Below, one piece after another: positions 52,710-62,783 of a DNA stretch of 64,000 nt. The position numbers were made by a program, and so were the translations under genes. The stretch's first letter is position 1, and the number at the start of each line of letters is the position of its first letter. The notes beneath the pieces are model-generated. The model was not told where the DNA came from. It saw only the letters and a list, made by a program, of their open reading frames with translations, and did not search any database. This DNA comes from Pseudomonas grandcourensis (GTDB lineage Bacteria > Pseudomonadota > Gammaproteobacteria > Pseudomonadales > Pseudomonadaceae). The stretch covers positions 2,208,501-2,272,500 of the forward strand of contig NZ_CP150919.1 of assembly GCF_039909015.1 (NCBI RefSeq). The letters are read 5' to 3'.

Positions 52710-54581
52710 ATGCTGCAGAATATCAGGGACAATTCACAAGGCTGGATTGCCAAGACTATTATCGGGGTCATCGTTGTTCTGATGGCTTTGACCGGTTTCG
52801 ATGCCATCTTCAAGGCCACGTCGCACAGTAATGATGCGGCCAAGGTCAATGGCGAAGAAATCAGCCAGAACGAGCTGAGCCAGGCGGTCGATATGCAACG
52901 CCGCCAGCTCATGCAACAGCTGGGCAAGGATTTCGATGCTTCCTTGCTGGATGAAAAAATGCTGCGCGAATCGGCTCTCAAGGGCCTGATCGATCGCAAA
53001 CTGCTGCTGCAAGGCGCAGAAAGCTCGAAATTCGCTTTTTCCGAAGCGGCTCTGGATCAGGTCATCCTGCAAACGCCTGACTTTCAGGTAGATGGCAAGT
53101 TCAGCTCCGAGCGTTTCGACCAGGTGATTCGTCAACTCGGCTACAGCCGCATGCAATTCCGCCAGCTGATGGCTCAGGAAATGCTGATTGGTCAGCTGCG
53201 TGCCGGTCTGGCCGGTAGCGGTTTCGTGACCGATGCACAGGTGCTGGCGTTTGCCCGTCTGGAAAAACAGACCCGCGATTTCGCCTCCCTGAACATCAAG
53301 GCCGACCCGGCAGCGGTGAAGCTGACCGACGATGAGGTCAAGGCTTACTACGACGAGCACGCCAAGGAATTCATGACGCCGGATCAGGTGGTCATCGATT
53401 ACCTCGAGCTGAAGAAGGCTTCCTTCTTCGATCAGGTCAGCGTCAGTGACGAAGACCTGCAGGCGGCCTATCAGAAAGAAATCGCGAACCTGTCCGAGCA
53501 ACGCCAGGCGGCGCACATTCTGATTGAAGTGAACGACAAGACCACCGAGGCGCAAGCCAAGGCGAAGATCGAAGAGATCCAGGCCCGTCTGGCCAAGGGT
53601 GAGAAATTCGAGGCGCTGGCCAAGGAGTTCTCCCAGGATCCGGGTTCGGCGAACAACGGCGGTGACCTGGGTTATGCCGGTCCTGGCGTCTACGACCCGG
53701 CGTTCGAGAAAGCCCTGTATTCGTTGGCCAAGGATCAGGTCTCGGGTCCGGTTCGCACCGACTTCGGTTTCCACCTGATCAAGCTGTTGGGTGTTGAAGC
53801 GCCAGAAGTACCGACGTTCGCCAGCCTGAAAGACAAGCTGACCCATGGTCTGAAAACCCAGCAGGTCGAGCAGCGTTTCGTCGAGGCGAGCAAGCAACTG
53901 GAAGATGCCTCGTTCGAAGCCTCCGATCTGGCTCAGCCGGCGCAGGACCTGAAACTGACCGTCCACACGTCCAAGCCGTTCGGCCGTGAAGGCGGTGAGG
54001 GTATTGCGGCCAATCGTGCCGTGATCACGGCCGCGTTCAGCCCGGAAGTCCTGGATGAGGGTGCGAACAGCACCGCCATCGAGCTCGATCCGGAAACTGT
54101 GGTCGTGTTGCGTGCCAAGGAGCACCTGAAGCCTTCGCAATTGCCGCTGGAAAGCGTCTCTGCCGCAATCCGTGTGCAATTGGCCAAGGAACACGCCAGC
54201 GCCGATGCCAAGACCAAGGCTGACGCCCTGATTGCCAGCCTGCGCGACGGCAAGACCCCGCTGGATCAGGCGGTCGACGGCCAGGCCTGGAAAGTCACCG
54301 AGGCGGCTACTCGCGCTCAGGAAGGTGTCGACCCTGCGGTGCTGCAAGCACTGTTCCGCATGGCCAAGCCAGCGGCCAAGGACAAGCCGACCTTCAGCAG
54401 CGTGACGCTGGCGGATGGCAGCCTGATGATCGTGCGCCTCAATGGCGTGAACGAAGCTGCGGCGCCGACCGAAGAAGAGAAAGCGCAGTATCGTCGCTAC
54501 CTCGCTTCGCGCATCGGCCAGCAAGACTTTGCGGCTTATCGCAAGCAGTTGGAAAGCCAGGCAGACATCAAGCGTTACTGA
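52710..54581 (+). CDS. ppiD: Peptidyl-prolyl cis-trans isomerase PpiD
   Basis: Inner-membrane-anchored periplasmic chaperone of 623 aa. Seen: short cytoplasmic N-terminus MLQNIRDNSQGWIAK, one membrane segment (about 16-35, TIIGVIVVLMALTGFDAIF), SurA-like N-domain, and a parvulin domain around residues 265-360 (RQAAHILIEV to FGFHLIKL). Position after hupB is conserved. Helps newly translocated outer-membrane proteins fold. Confidence 0.93.
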   Translation: MLQNIRDNSQGWIAKTIIGVIVVLMALTGFDAIFKATSHSNDAAKVNGEEISQNELSQAVDMQRRQLMQQLGKDFDASLLDEKMLRESALKGLIDRKLLLQGAESSKFAFSEAALDQVILQTPDFQVDGKFSSERFDQVIRQLGYSRMQFRQLMAQEMLIGQLRAGLAGSGFVTDAQVLAFARLEKQTRDFASLNIKADPAAVKLTDDEVKAYYDEHAKEFMTPDQVVIDYLELKKASFFDQVSVSDEDLQAAYQKEIANLSEQRQAAHILIEVNDKTTEAQAKAKIEEIQARLAKGEKFEALAKEFSQDPGSANNGGDLGYAGPGVYDPAFEKALYSLAKDQVSGPVRTDFGFHLIKLLGVEAPEVPTFASLKDKLTHGLKTQQVEQRFVEASKQLEDASFEASDLAQPAQDLKLTVHTSKPFGREGGEGIAANRAVITAAFSPEVLDEGANSTAIELDPETVVVLRAKEHLKPSQLPLESVSAAIRVQLAKEHASADAKTKADALIASLRDGKTPLDQAVDGQAWKVTEAATRAQEGVDPAVLQALFRMAKPAAKDKPTFSSVTLADGSLMIVRLNGVNEAAAPTEEEKAQYRRYLASRIGQQDFAAYRKQLESQADIKRY

Positions 54582-54605
54582 TGCCTGACCAGGTTTGACG
54601 CTGCA

Positions 54606-54641
54606 CAAAAAGACCCCGGCCGAAAGGCCGGGGTCTTTTTG
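54606..54641 (+). terminator. Rho-independent terminator after ppiD
   Basis: AAAAAGACCCCGGCC and GGCCGGGGTCTTTTT arms around GAAA. Confidence 0.92.
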
Positions 54642-54785
54642 TTTGGCCGTACGTCATTTGCTGCGGTGACTTTTGCGCAAAACCGGGGTCAATCAGCCTG
54701 TAACCGTTTTAAGACACGATCGATGCTCCGCTAAGCATCGATCTGTTGCACAATACGCCCCGAACCGTTTTCCTCAGGATGTTCA

Positions 54786-55625
54786 ATGTTTAAATCACTT
54801 CCCATGCGGGTTGTCGGGCTGGCAGCCGTGCTTGTCACCGCGGCCGGTTGTTCATCGAACAAGGCCGCCATCTATGAGCATGAGAATTTCGACGACTCCG
54901 GTACCTTTTCCCGAAACTATCCGGTCAGCGATACCCAAAGCTGTGAAGCCGCCCGTCGCGCCTTGCTCAGCCAGGGTTACATCATCACCAGCAACGATCC
55001 GAAGCTGGTCAGCGGTCACAAGAGCTTCCAGCAGACCGGCGAGAATCACATGGAGATCAGCTTCAGTGTGGTCTGCGCCGATGACGGCAGCGAAGGGCAC
55101 CACGCCACCGTATTCGCCAATGCCCTGCAGGATCGTTATGCGCTGAAGAAGACCAACAACTCCGCCAGTCTCGGTGTGGGTGTGTTGGGCTCGGTGTCGA
55201 TGCCGATCGGCTCCTCCGATGACTCGATGGTCAAGGTCGCCAGCGAAACCGTATCGTCTGCCAAGTTCTATGAGCGTTTCTTCGCACTGGTCGAACTGTT
55301 CCTGCCGCCGGAAGCGAAAAAGGCTGCGCATATCCCCGAAAAGCCGAAAACGGACCTGGGCATGCCTGAAGCCACGGTGGCACCGGCACCGCTGGCACCT
55401 GCCCCGGCAGCGGCTCCCGCTGCACAGCCTGCTGCGCCTGCACCCGTGGAAGCGGTTCCAGCGGCCTCCGAGCCGGTTGCCCCGCCGCCTGAAGCAGCAC
55501 CGATTACCCCGGTTCAGAACTCAGAACCGGCACCTTCGGCAGGAACCATCACGCCACCGACAAACCCGACGGACATACCACCGCCGAGCGAGCCGATTCA
55601 GGCGATTCCTGTCTCTGGCCAGTGA
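54786..55625 (+). CDS. DUF2242 lipoprotein with a proline/alanine-rich tail
   Basis: Protein of 279 aa. Seen: lipobox near residue 22 (VTAAGCSS), a DUF2242 domain over about residues 30-185 (IYEHENFDDSGTFSRNYPV at its start), and a low-complexity C-terminal tail of repeated AP/PA/PVE units (about 195-279). The tail could span the periplasm or bind peptidoglycan. Function of the family unknown. Confidence 0.82.
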   Translation: MFKSLPMRVVGLAAVLVTAAGCSSNKAAIYEHENFDDSGTFSRNYPVSDTQSCEAARRALLSQGYIITSNDPKLVSGHKSFQQTGENHMEISFSVVCADDGSEGHHATVFANALQDRYALKKTNNSASLGVGVLGSVSMPIGSSDDSMVKVASETVSSAKFYERFFALVELFLPPEAKKAAHIPEKPKTDLGMPEATVAPAPLAPAPAAAPAAQPAAPAPVEAVPAASEPVAPPPEAAPITPVQNSEPAPSAGTITPPTNPTDIPPPSEPIQAIPVSGQ

Positions 55626-55881
55626 TCGATCGCGCTACGGGATCGGCCAACGATCAACGATCCCGTAGCGGGCGCAAAGATTGACCCTCATCAACAAGGT
55701 CCGCTGTTCTGCGGCCTTGCGCGAAAAAAACCAATGATAAATTCCTGACCAACTGCTACGTTTTATTCAGTAGCGACAGAGTGTCGTGTCCGCGTCATTT
55801 TTCTTTCACGCGGGCACTTTAAGCTCAGGGTGTTGGTCATTTATTCAGATGTTTTTTTAGTGCGGATTGGGGGATTCAAAA

Positions 55882-55968
55882 ATGGACGATTATCAAGAAG
55901 AACTGCTCGAGTACCAAGCTTTCGAACTGGACCCAGTGGAGCCGGCGGAAGACGCTACCGAGTTGTAG
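55882..55968 (+). CDS. Very small acidic protein, 28 aa
   Basis: Frame MDDYQEELLEYQAFELDPVE followed by PAEDATEL and a stop. GGGGA lies 8-9 bases before the ATG. Strongly acidic (about ten D/E). It ends 3 bases before the end of the convergent AraC gene. The length gives little statistical support; the ribosome site and tight packing are the arguments for it. Confidence 0.45.
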   Translation: MDDYQEELLEYQAFELDPVEPAEDATEL

Positions 55969-55971
55969 GTA

Positions 55972-57012
55972 TCAGGCGGATTGGCGATGGCTGCGGCGAA
56001 ATTCGCCGGGTGTCTGTCCGTTCCAGCGTTTGAATGCGCGTTGAAACGCTTCGGCTGAGGCAAAGCCCAGCAGGTAGGCGATCTCGCCGAACGCCAGTTC
56101 GGTGTCGCGTATGTAAGTCATGGCCAGGTCGCGACGGGTGTCGTTGAGAATCGCACGAAATTGTGTGCCCTCATCGGCGAGTTTGCGGCGCAAAGTCCAG
56201 GTGGGCAGCTTCAGGCGTGCCGCCACCTCCTGCAGGTCGGGCTCCCGGCCACCATTGAGCAAGGGTCCCAGCAGCGCGATGATGCGTTCACGCAGGCTGC
56301 GGGTGCGTGTCAGTTGTTCCAGTTCCCGCTCACACAGTTGCAGCAAATGCCGCCAGGTGCTCGGGCAATGCTCGGGGTTGCGCTGGGCGAGACTTGCCAG
56401 GCTCAAGCGCAGCTGATTGCGCTCGCCGCCAAACAGAATCGGACAATCACCCAACACGTCATAGGCCGTGCGGTAATCGGGCTCCTCGAATTCGATCTCG
56501 ATGCGTTCGGCGCGAAGCGGGGCAGGGCTGACACTGGATAATTGCTGCAACCAGCCGGCGATGATCGAATCCACCACAAAGCGGTTGTAGGCGTTATAGG
56601 GGCTGATCGAATAGAAGCGCAGCCACGCGCCCTGGGCGTCTTCGTGAAAGCTTGATTGACCCCGATAATTGGAGCCGTACAAGGCTTCGAATCGAATCAG
56701 GCAGCGCGCGGCTTCTCGTACCGTCGGCGCCTGGGCGGCGGTGACCCCTGCGAGGCCGGCCTGGCTCAGGCGACTGAGCTGACCCATGCGCAAGCCAAGG
56801 GCCGGGTTTTCGGTCAGTTGAATGGCGCTGTGGCCCAGGCGCATGTAGCGCGGTATCGACAACCGGGCACCGGCTTCGCTCAGGCGCGCGGCATCGAGGC
56901 CGTATTGATCGAGCAGCGGCTGCGGATCGACCCCATGACTGCGCACGGCATCGGCCAGGCTATGAACAAAGCCCACCGACAGATCGCCCAGGCGCATCGG
57001 CTGTGGATTCAT
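55972..57012 (-). CDS. AraC-family transcriptional regulator (OruR/ArgR-like layout)
   Basis: Regulator of 346 aa. Seen: N-terminal Arabinose_bd-type domain (SLADAVRSHGVDPQPLLDQYG) and a C-terminal AraC DNA-binding domain, with LAFGEIAYLLGFASAEAFQRAFKRW (second HTH, about residues 310-334) and NGQTPGEFRRS at the end. Three bases downstream of the nitrilase-like gene and co-transcribed with it, so it may control that gene or its own pathway. Effector unknown. Confidence 0.87.
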   Translation of the reverse strand: MNPQPMRLGDLSVGFVHSLADAVRSHGVDPQPLLDQYGLDAARLSEAGARLSIPRYMRLGHSAIQLTENPALGLRMGQLSRLSQAGLAGVTAAQAPTVREAARCLIRFEALYGSNYRGQSSFHEDAQGAWLRFYSISPYNAYNRFVVDSIIAGWLQQLSSVSPAPLRAERIEIEFEEPDYRTAYDVLGDCPILFGGERNQLRLSLASLAQRNPEHCPSTWRHLLQLCERELEQLTRTRSLRERIIALLGPLLNGGREPDLQEVAARLKLPTWTLRRKLADEGTQFRAILNDTRRDLAMTYIRDTELAFGEIAYLLGFASAEAFQRAFKRWNGQTPGEFRRSHRQSA

Positions 57013-57015
57013 GGC

Positions 57016-58146
57016 TTACAACCAGAGGTTCAGCAAGCGCGCGCCATGGGCGTTGCCATCGGCAAATTGCTGGCCGTTGCTGCTGAGGAAACTGTGTCCG
57101 GCGCTGCCCTGATCCCAGAACTGACCCCGCAGGAACACGCTCATGCCAGCGACTGCCTGACTGGCCGGCGTCCGGGTCGTGAGGGTCAGGCGCTGCCAGG
57201 CCTGGCCTTCACTGACTTCTCCAGGCTTCAGGTTGACCGATGCCGGCACCGACGAACCCCTGTAGCCGCGCCAAGGTTGATCCCAAGTGCCACGGCCGGC
57301 AACAAAGGCCGGTACCGCAACCAGCTGTACGCTTTGGTCGTTGAGCTTGAGGTAGTTTTCCGGGTACCAGCTGTCGTGGCCGATCAATACGCCCAGTCTT
57401 CCTGCGGGGGTATCAACGACGTTGAGCGAGTGTTCACCGTTCGCCTTGATCCCGTTCTGTTCTGCGAAGAACGGGTGTATCTGGCGCTGGGGCTGGCCGA
57501 TCGGCAGGCCTTCGCTGTTGAACACCACGCTGCTGTTGTACAGCGCGCCGCGGCCGATTCTCAAGGTGCCGTCGATGATGCTCGGTTCGGGCAACACGAT
57601 GGAACCCGCCACCAGCGTCACGTGGAATTCCCTGGCCAACCCTCCGAACAATGCCTGGTAATCCCTGGCCATTGCCTTGGCTTTCATGCGCAGGTGGGCA
57701 TCGTCCAGACGGTTGCCGCCCTCGGCGCCGATCAACGCCTTGGCGAACTTCAGGGGATTGCTCACCGCCAGCCAGTTCATGGCCTCCTTGAGGGTGCTGG
57801 CCTGATACAGCTCATCCTTTTCGCCGCTGACCATCAGCCAGGTACCGACGTGCTCCGGCAATACGACGACGGTCTTGCCATTCAGCAAACCCTGGTCCCG
57901 GGCTGCTTGCAGATAGGCCGCGAGCTTACGGTGCAAGCGCTCGGGGCTTTGATAGTCGGTAGGAAACAGTTCGGGCTGGATGCCCAACAGGTTGCCACGG
58001 TCCGCAGGCGTGCCCTGGTCGACAGCCAGGCTGATCCGCAGGTCCGAAAGGTAATGACCCACCGGCCGGTCGGCGGCCCACATCGCGTAGGTCGTGAGGG
58101 CGGCGAGCAACGCCATGGAAAATGTCAGGTACAAAAGTTTGCGCAT
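57016..58146 (-). CDS. Nitrilase-fold protein lacking the catalytic cysteine (pseudoenzyme candidate)
   Basis: Carbon-nitrogen hydrolase-like protein of 376 aa with a hydrophobic N-terminal segment (about 4-24) that would anchor it with the domain in the periplasm. Seen: E98 in VVVLPEHVG is kept. The lysine position reads Q222 (QRQIHPFF) and the cysteine position reads G256 (LGVLIGHDSWYPE, normally ICYDxxFPE). Known: nitrilases and the apolipoprotein N-acyltransferase Lnt use an E-K-C triad. Inference: it binds but does not hydrolyse its ligand. First gene of the pair with the AraC regulator. Confidence 0.75.
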   Translation of the reverse strand: MRKLLYLTFSMALLAALTTYAMWAADRPVGHYLSDLRISLAVDQGTPADRGNLLGIQPELFPTDYQSPERLHRKLAAYLQAARDQGLLNGKTVVVLPEHVGTWLMVSGEKDELYQASTLKEAMNWLAVSNPLKFAKALIGAEGGNRLDDAHLRMKAKAMARDYQALFGGLAREFHVTLVAGSIVLPEPSIIDGTLRIGRGALYNSSVVFNSEGLPIGQPQRQIHPFFAEQNGIKANGEHSLNVVDTPAGRLGVLIGHDSWYPENYLKLNDQSVQLVAVPAFVAGRGTWDQPWRGYRGSSVPASVNLKPGEVSEGQAWQRLTLTTRTPASQAVAGMSVFLRGQFWDQGSAGHSFLSSNGQQFADGNAHGARLLNLWL

Positions 58147-58369
58147 GGGGAAACAGTTTACAGCCTGGAGCCGGGCGTGGCTTTTGATTTGGAACCGGAT
58201 CGAGCATAAAGGGAATCAAGGACTTAGTGGGCTAATTTCAACGGTGACTGTTCATTTCTCTGGCGGTTGCCATTCTGCGCCGAAACGCGGCAATGAATGG
58301 CGGGGTGGAGATCATGGGGGAGGGGCGCCGGTCAGCCAACATTTTGCGCGACCGGCCGGCAAGTGAGCG

Positions 58370-59698
58370 TTATTTGGTGACCAGCAGTTCCGGGCCGAGG
58401 TAGTTGTTGATCTGGTCGATATCGTCGTCGCCCAGGCTGCCCACCGAGGAGGCCAGGCGCAGGCGCGACATCAAATAGCGCAACTTGGCATCGAACAGGT
58501 CGTGGCGTGCAACGAAGAGCAGTTCTTCTGCATTGAGGACATCCGAGTTGGTGCTGGTGCCGCCTTCCTTGAAACCCTTGCGTGACGATGCCAGCGAGCG
58601 TTCGTTGGACGCCACGGCCTTCTCCAGTGCGCGAATGCGTTTGGCGCCGCTCAGGATGCCTTGATACTCACGGGTGGTTCCAGTGATGACTTCCTGTCGT
58701 GCTGCGTCGAGTTCATCCGCGGCCTTGTCGCTATTGGCACTGGCCTGGCGAGTCAATGCGCTGACACCCCCACCGGAGAATATCGGGATATTGACTTCCA
58801 GCCCGAACGAGCCGTAATGGTTGCGTTGATTCAGCTCGGAGAGTGATTGGCTCTCGCCCGCGGTATAGCCGGCGATGAAGTCCAGTGTTGGCCAGTGGCC
58901 GGCGCTGGCGCGCTTCACTTCTTCTTCGGCGAGGTCGCGGCTGTACCGGCGCGCATGGATCAGCGGGCTATCGACCTGGGCTTTGACCAACCAGTCCTGC
59001 AGGTTGCCTGGTACCAGCGGTGGTGTATCGAAACTCGGACGCAAGGTGGTCAGCGATTCGGGGGTTTCACCGATGTATTCCTCGAGCTTGCGGTTCGCGT
59101 TGACCAGGTTGTCTTGCGCTTCGATCAGTTCGGCTTCGGCGAGGTCGCGGCGAGCGGTCGATTCGTCGATGTCGGTGATGGTGCCGGCTCCCAGTTCCTG
59201 GCGCCGTTTCGCCGAGGCGAGTTGTTCTTCGAAGGCGCTCAGCTTGGACTTGGCCAGGGTGATGGTTTCGCTGGCCAGGAGCACATCGAAATAGCTTTCG
59301 GCCAGGCGCACCGCGGCGTCCTGGCTCTTGGCATCGAATACCGCGTTGCTGTAGTCGGCGCGTTGTTGACCCTGGCGGTATTCGGCCATTTTCTGTTTGT
59401 TGAACAGCGGTTGGCGCAGGCGCACGTTAGCGCCCTTGGAGTCGTAGTGGAGATCTCTGTCGATGCCGTTCTGGCTTTGGGAGCCATTGACCTTGTTGTC
59501 GTAGCCCGAGGCATTGATCTGCGGTAGCAGGCCGGCCTTGCCGATGGCGCGGTTTTCCTGGCCGGCCTCTTTTTCATGCACGGAGGCCTGGTAGATAGGG
59601 CCCTGGAACTGCAACAGATCCCAGGCTTGCTTGAGGTCCATGGCGTCGGCCGGCAAGGCCAACCCCAGCAGGCAGAAGAGCAGGCAATGACGGTCCAT
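58370..59698 (-). CDS. TolC-family outer-membrane channel of a type I secretion system
   Basis: Outer-membrane efflux protein of 442 aa. Seen: signal peptide to about residue 19 (LALPADA), MDLKQAWDLLQFQGPIYQAS, paired helical repeats (EEQLASAKRRQELGAGTITDIDE and SANSDKAADELDAARQEV) and a strongly periodic layout. Start at 59698 with AGGAAC upstream, one base after the adaptor gene's stop. Third gene of ABC - HlyD - TolC on the minus strand. Confidence 0.9.
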   Translation of the reverse strand: MDRHCLLFCLLGLALPADAMDLKQAWDLLQFQGPIYQASVHEKEAGQENRAIGKAGLLPQINASGYDNKVNGSQSQNGIDRDLHYDSKGANVRLRQPLFNKQKMAEYRQGQQRADYSNAVFDAKSQDAAVRLAESYFDVLLASETITLAKSKLSAFEEQLASAKRRQELGAGTITDIDESTARRDLAEAELIEAQDNLVNANRKLEEYIGETPESLTTLRPSFDTPPLVPGNLQDWLVKAQVDSPLIHARRYSRDLAEEEVKRASAGHWPTLDFIAGYTAGESQSLSELNQRNHYGSFGLEVNIPIFSGGGVSALTRQASANSDKAADELDAARQEVITGTTREYQGILSGAKRIRALEKAVASNERSLASSRKGFKEGGTSTNSDVLNAEELLFVARHDLFDAKLRYLMSRLRLASSVGSLGDDDIDQINNYLGPELLVTK

Positions 59699-59699
59699 T

Positions 59700-61040
59700 T
59701 CATTGTTCCTTGAATGAGCTGTCCACACGTTCGAGCATTGGTTTAAGAAGATAGCTCAACATATTGCGTTCGCCTGTCTTTATGGTGACGCTGGCGGGCA
59801 TACCAGGGCGAATATGATTGCTGCCAAGTAGGCTCATGCCATCGGGGGTGACCTCCACCTGGGCCAGATAGAACGGCTGCTTGTTTTCCTCGTCCATCAG
59901 GCGGTCGGCGGAAATGGTCTTCACTCGGCCGGGGATATTGGGTGTCCTGGCATGGTTGAAGGCCGGGAAGGAAATATCCACAGGCAGGCCGGGGACCATC
60001 TTGTCGATAGCCTGCACGGGAATCATTGCGTCGACCTGCAACGGTTCGTTGACCGGAACGATTTCCATGATCTTGAAGCCGGGCTGAATGATCCCGCCGA
60101 CGGTGGCGATGCTCAGGGCCTGGACCATGCCATCGATCGGTGACCGAATCACCGTGTGGGTCACTTCATAGTCGAGTGCGCGCAGGCGGTCGGCCAGGGT
60201 GGTGTTTTCCTTGGCGGTTTCCGTCAGCTGCGATTCGACTTCCTTCAGGTAGTCGTGCTGGCGCTGCAGGATGCGCAGCTTGATTTCGGTGGTCTGGCTA
60301 CGCACCCGGGCGATGTTGTTGAGGTTCTCGGCCTGGCCGGCCGAGAGGTCGGCATTGCTGCGTTCCAGTTCAAGCAGGCGGTTGCGCGGCACATAGCCTT
60401 CGGCCGTCAGCACGCGGGTGCCTTGCAGCTCCTGGTTGAGGAAACTGATCTGTGAGGCACGGGCGCTATAGACCTGCTGCAGGCCCTTGAGCTGCACCGC
60501 CGACGCCGCCAGGTTCTCCTGCAGGATGCTGATTTCGCCAGCGAGACCGGCGCGCCGGGTATCGAGCAGGCGCTGTTGCAGGTCCATGGCGGCTTCCAGG
60601 CGGTGGTCATCCTTGAAGCGCTTGAGCAGTTCAGGATCGAAGTTCACCACATTGCGGTCGTCACGTTCCGCTTCCAGACGGTTTTCCACCGTCTTGCTGA
60701 CGATGTACTGGGCGCTGATCGCCCCCTCCTCGGCAACGGCACGCAATGAGTCGAGGCGGACCACCTCCTGGCCTTTTGTCACCAGATCGCCTTCGCGAAC
60801 GAGAATGGCCTCCACGGTACCGCCGCTCAAATGTTGCACGGCTTTGCGATTGCTGGTGACCTTGACCGTGCCTGTCGCTACCACGCCGGCATCCAGCGGC
60901 GCCAGCCAGGACCACAGGAGGAAGCCGCCGAAGCCGGCAAGCACCAGCCATACGCCCCACCGTGCGGGTTTGCCGACGTCCAGGTCTACCGCGGTCCTGG
61001 GATCGGCTGTAATCATCTCGGTATGTTGGCTCATTTGCAT
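59700..61040 (-). CDS. HlyD-family periplasmic adaptor of a type I secretion system
   Basis: Membrane-fusion protein of 446 aa. Seen: one N-terminal membrane segment (about 29-48, VWLVLAGFGGFLLWSWLAPL), lipoyl-like region VVATGTVKVTSNRKAVQHL, long coiled coil (about 95-290), then the return lipoyl/beta-barrel with VIRSPIDGMVQAL. It links the ABC exporter to TolC. GGGAG upstream; six bases after the ABC gene. Confidence 0.92.
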   Translation of the reverse strand: MQMSQHTEMITADPRTAVDLDVGKPARWGVWLVLAGFGGFLLWSWLAPLDAGVVATGTVKVTSNRKAVQHLSGGTVEAILVREGDLVTKGQEVVRLDSLRAVAEEGAISAQYIVSKTVENRLEAERDDRNVVNFDPELLKRFKDDHRLEAAMDLQQRLLDTRRAGLAGEISILQENLAASAVQLKGLQQVYSARASQISFLNQELQGTRVLTAEGYVPRNRLLELERSNADLSAGQAENLNNIARVRSQTTEIKLRILQRQHDYLKEVESQLTETAKENTTLADRLRALDYEVTHTVIRSPIDGMVQALSIATVGGIIQPGFKIMEIVPVNEPLQVDAMIPVQAIDKMVPGLPVDISFPAFNHARTPNIPGRVKTISADRLMDEENKQPFYLAQVEVTPDGMSLLGSNHIRPGMPASVTIKTGERNMLSYLLKPMLERVDSSFKEQ

Positions 61041-61046
61041 GATCGG

Positions 61047-62783
61047 TCACTCCCGTGCTTTGACAGAGGCCAGTGGAGTTGACGCGCCTGCAGGGATCAC
61101 ACTGGCCTTGCGCAGCGCTGCGAATACTTCATCACGCGTGCCGAGCATCTGCACGCCGCCGTCGCGCAGCATCAGCACCTTGTCGACGGCACAGAGTACG
61201 TTGGGACGGTGAGAAATCAGGATGACGGTGGCACCACGGCCCTTGAGTTCGGCCAAGGCGTCGACCAAGGCCTTCTCGCCGACGTCGTCGAGGTTGGCGT
61301 TCGGCTCGTCCAGCACGATCAGATTGGGCTCGCCATACAGCGCGCGGGCCAGGGCGATGCGCTGCTTCTGGCCACCGGATAGCGGGCTGCCATCGGTGCC
61401 CAGGCGGGTGTCATAACCCTGTGGAAAACGCAGGATCATCTCGTGCACGCCAGTGATCTTGGCGGCGCGGATGACCGCTTCGCTGTCCACTTCGCCAAAA
61501 CGCGCAATGTTGTCGGCGATATTGCCCTCGAACAGCTCGACGTCCTGTGGCAGGTAGCCGAGCCAAGGGCCAAGTTCACCCTTGTTCCAGTTGAATATGT
61601 CCGCACCGTCCAGGCGCACCTTGCCGGCCTGCGCCGGCCAGACGCCAACCAGCAGGCGGGCGAGGGTGGATTTGCCCGAAGCGGATGGACCGATAATGCC
61701 AAGGCTTTCGCCGGGGACAAGGCTGAAGCTCACTCCGCGCAGAATCGTGTTGTTGGTACCTGGGGCACCGGCATACACATTCTCCACCGCCAGCATGCCC
61801 ATTGGCCGCTGCAGGGACATGCTCGGTGGCCGGCGCGGATAGTCGTGCAGCATCTCGTTGAGCCGGCCCCAGGCCGTACGGCAACCGAGCAGTTGCTTCC
61901 ACGACGCGATGACCTGTTCCACCGGACCCAGTGCGCGGCCGGTGAGGATCGAGCAGGCAATCATCATCCCCGGGGTGATCTTGCCTTCGATCGCCAGCAG
62001 TGCGCCGGCGCCGAGGATCAGCGACTGCAAAGTGATCCGCACGAAGCGCCCGGTGCTGCTGATCAAGGCGGCACGATCGGAGGCCATGGTCTGCATTTCC
62101 AGGATGCGCAAATGGCTCAGGTACCAGCGCTTGCTGATCGACGGCAGCATGCCCATGGCCTCGATGACCTCGGCGTTGCGCAGGTTGTTGTTGGCGAATT
62201 GGCCGGAGGAGATGGCGGCCTGGTTGGCTTCGGCGAGCGGCCTCTGTGTCGCCTTCTCGGTGAGCCAGGCCAGGGCCACCAGAATCACCGAGCCGATCAG
62301 CGTGAGCAGCCCGAGCAGTGGATGGATCAGATAGGCGACCAGCAGGTAGATCGGCGTCCACGGTGCATCGAAGAAAGCGAACAGGGAATTGCCGGTGACG
62401 AACTGACGGACCTGGGCGAGGTCTTGCAGGGCCTGGGCCGGGTTGCCTCCGGCGCGGCTCAGGTTGCGCTCGAATGCAGCAGTGAAAATGCGTCGATTGA
62501 GGTCCATGTCGAGGCAGTTGCCGACCCGGATCAGTACGCGGGTGCGGACCATTTCCAGCATGGACATCAGCAGGAACAGACCCACCACCAGGACCGTCAA
62601 CATCGCCAGCGTCGTGACGTTGCGACTGACCAAGGCTCGATCATAGACCTGCAGCATATAAATAGCTGGCGTCAACATCATGACGTTTATGACGCCGCTG
62701 AATGCTCCCAGCGAATAAAAACTGCGACGCATGCGAAAGAGCGCGTCTGCCAGTTCGGAACGGATGCTCGACTGCTTGGGCAT
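61047..62783 (-). CDS. Type I secretion ABC transporter, permease and ATPase (PrtD/AprD-like)
   Basis: Half transporter of 578 aa. Seen: membrane domain starting FYSLGAFSGVINVMMLTPAIYMLQVYDR (about 22-49), Walker A GPSASGKS (365-372), signature LSGGQKQRIALARAL and Walker B LIVLDEPNANLD. It lacks an N-terminal C39 peptidase, so the cargo carries a C-terminal signal. ATG at 62783 follows GGGAGG; a 68-residue upstream extension is not conserved in type. Confidence 0.92.
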   Translation of the reverse strand: MPKQSSIRSELADALFRMRRSFYSLGAFSGVINVMMLTPAIYMLQVYDRALVSRNVTTLAMLTVLVVGLFLLMSMLEMVRTRVLIRVGNCLDMDLNRRIFTAAFERNLSRAGGNPAQALQDLAQVRQFVTGNSLFAFFDAPWTPIYLLVAYLIHPLLGLLTLIGSVILVALAWLTEKATQRPLAEANQAAISSGQFANNNLRNAEVIEAMGMLPSISKRWYLSHLRILEMQTMASDRAALISSTGRFVRITLQSLILGAGALLAIEGKITPGMMIACSILTGRALGPVEQVIASWKQLLGCRTAWGRLNEMLHDYPRRPPSMSLQRPMGMLAVENVYAGAPGTNNTILRGVSFSLVPGESLGIIGPSASGKSTLARLLVGVWPAQAGKVRLDGADIFNWNKGELGPWLGYLPQDVELFEGNIADNIARFGEVDSEAVIRAAKITGVHEMILRFPQGYDTRLGTDGSPLSGGQKQRIALARALYGEPNLIVLDEPNANLDDVGEKALVDALAELKGRGATVILISHRPNVLCAVDKVLMLRDGGVQMLGTRDEVFAALRKASVIPAGASTPLASVKARE

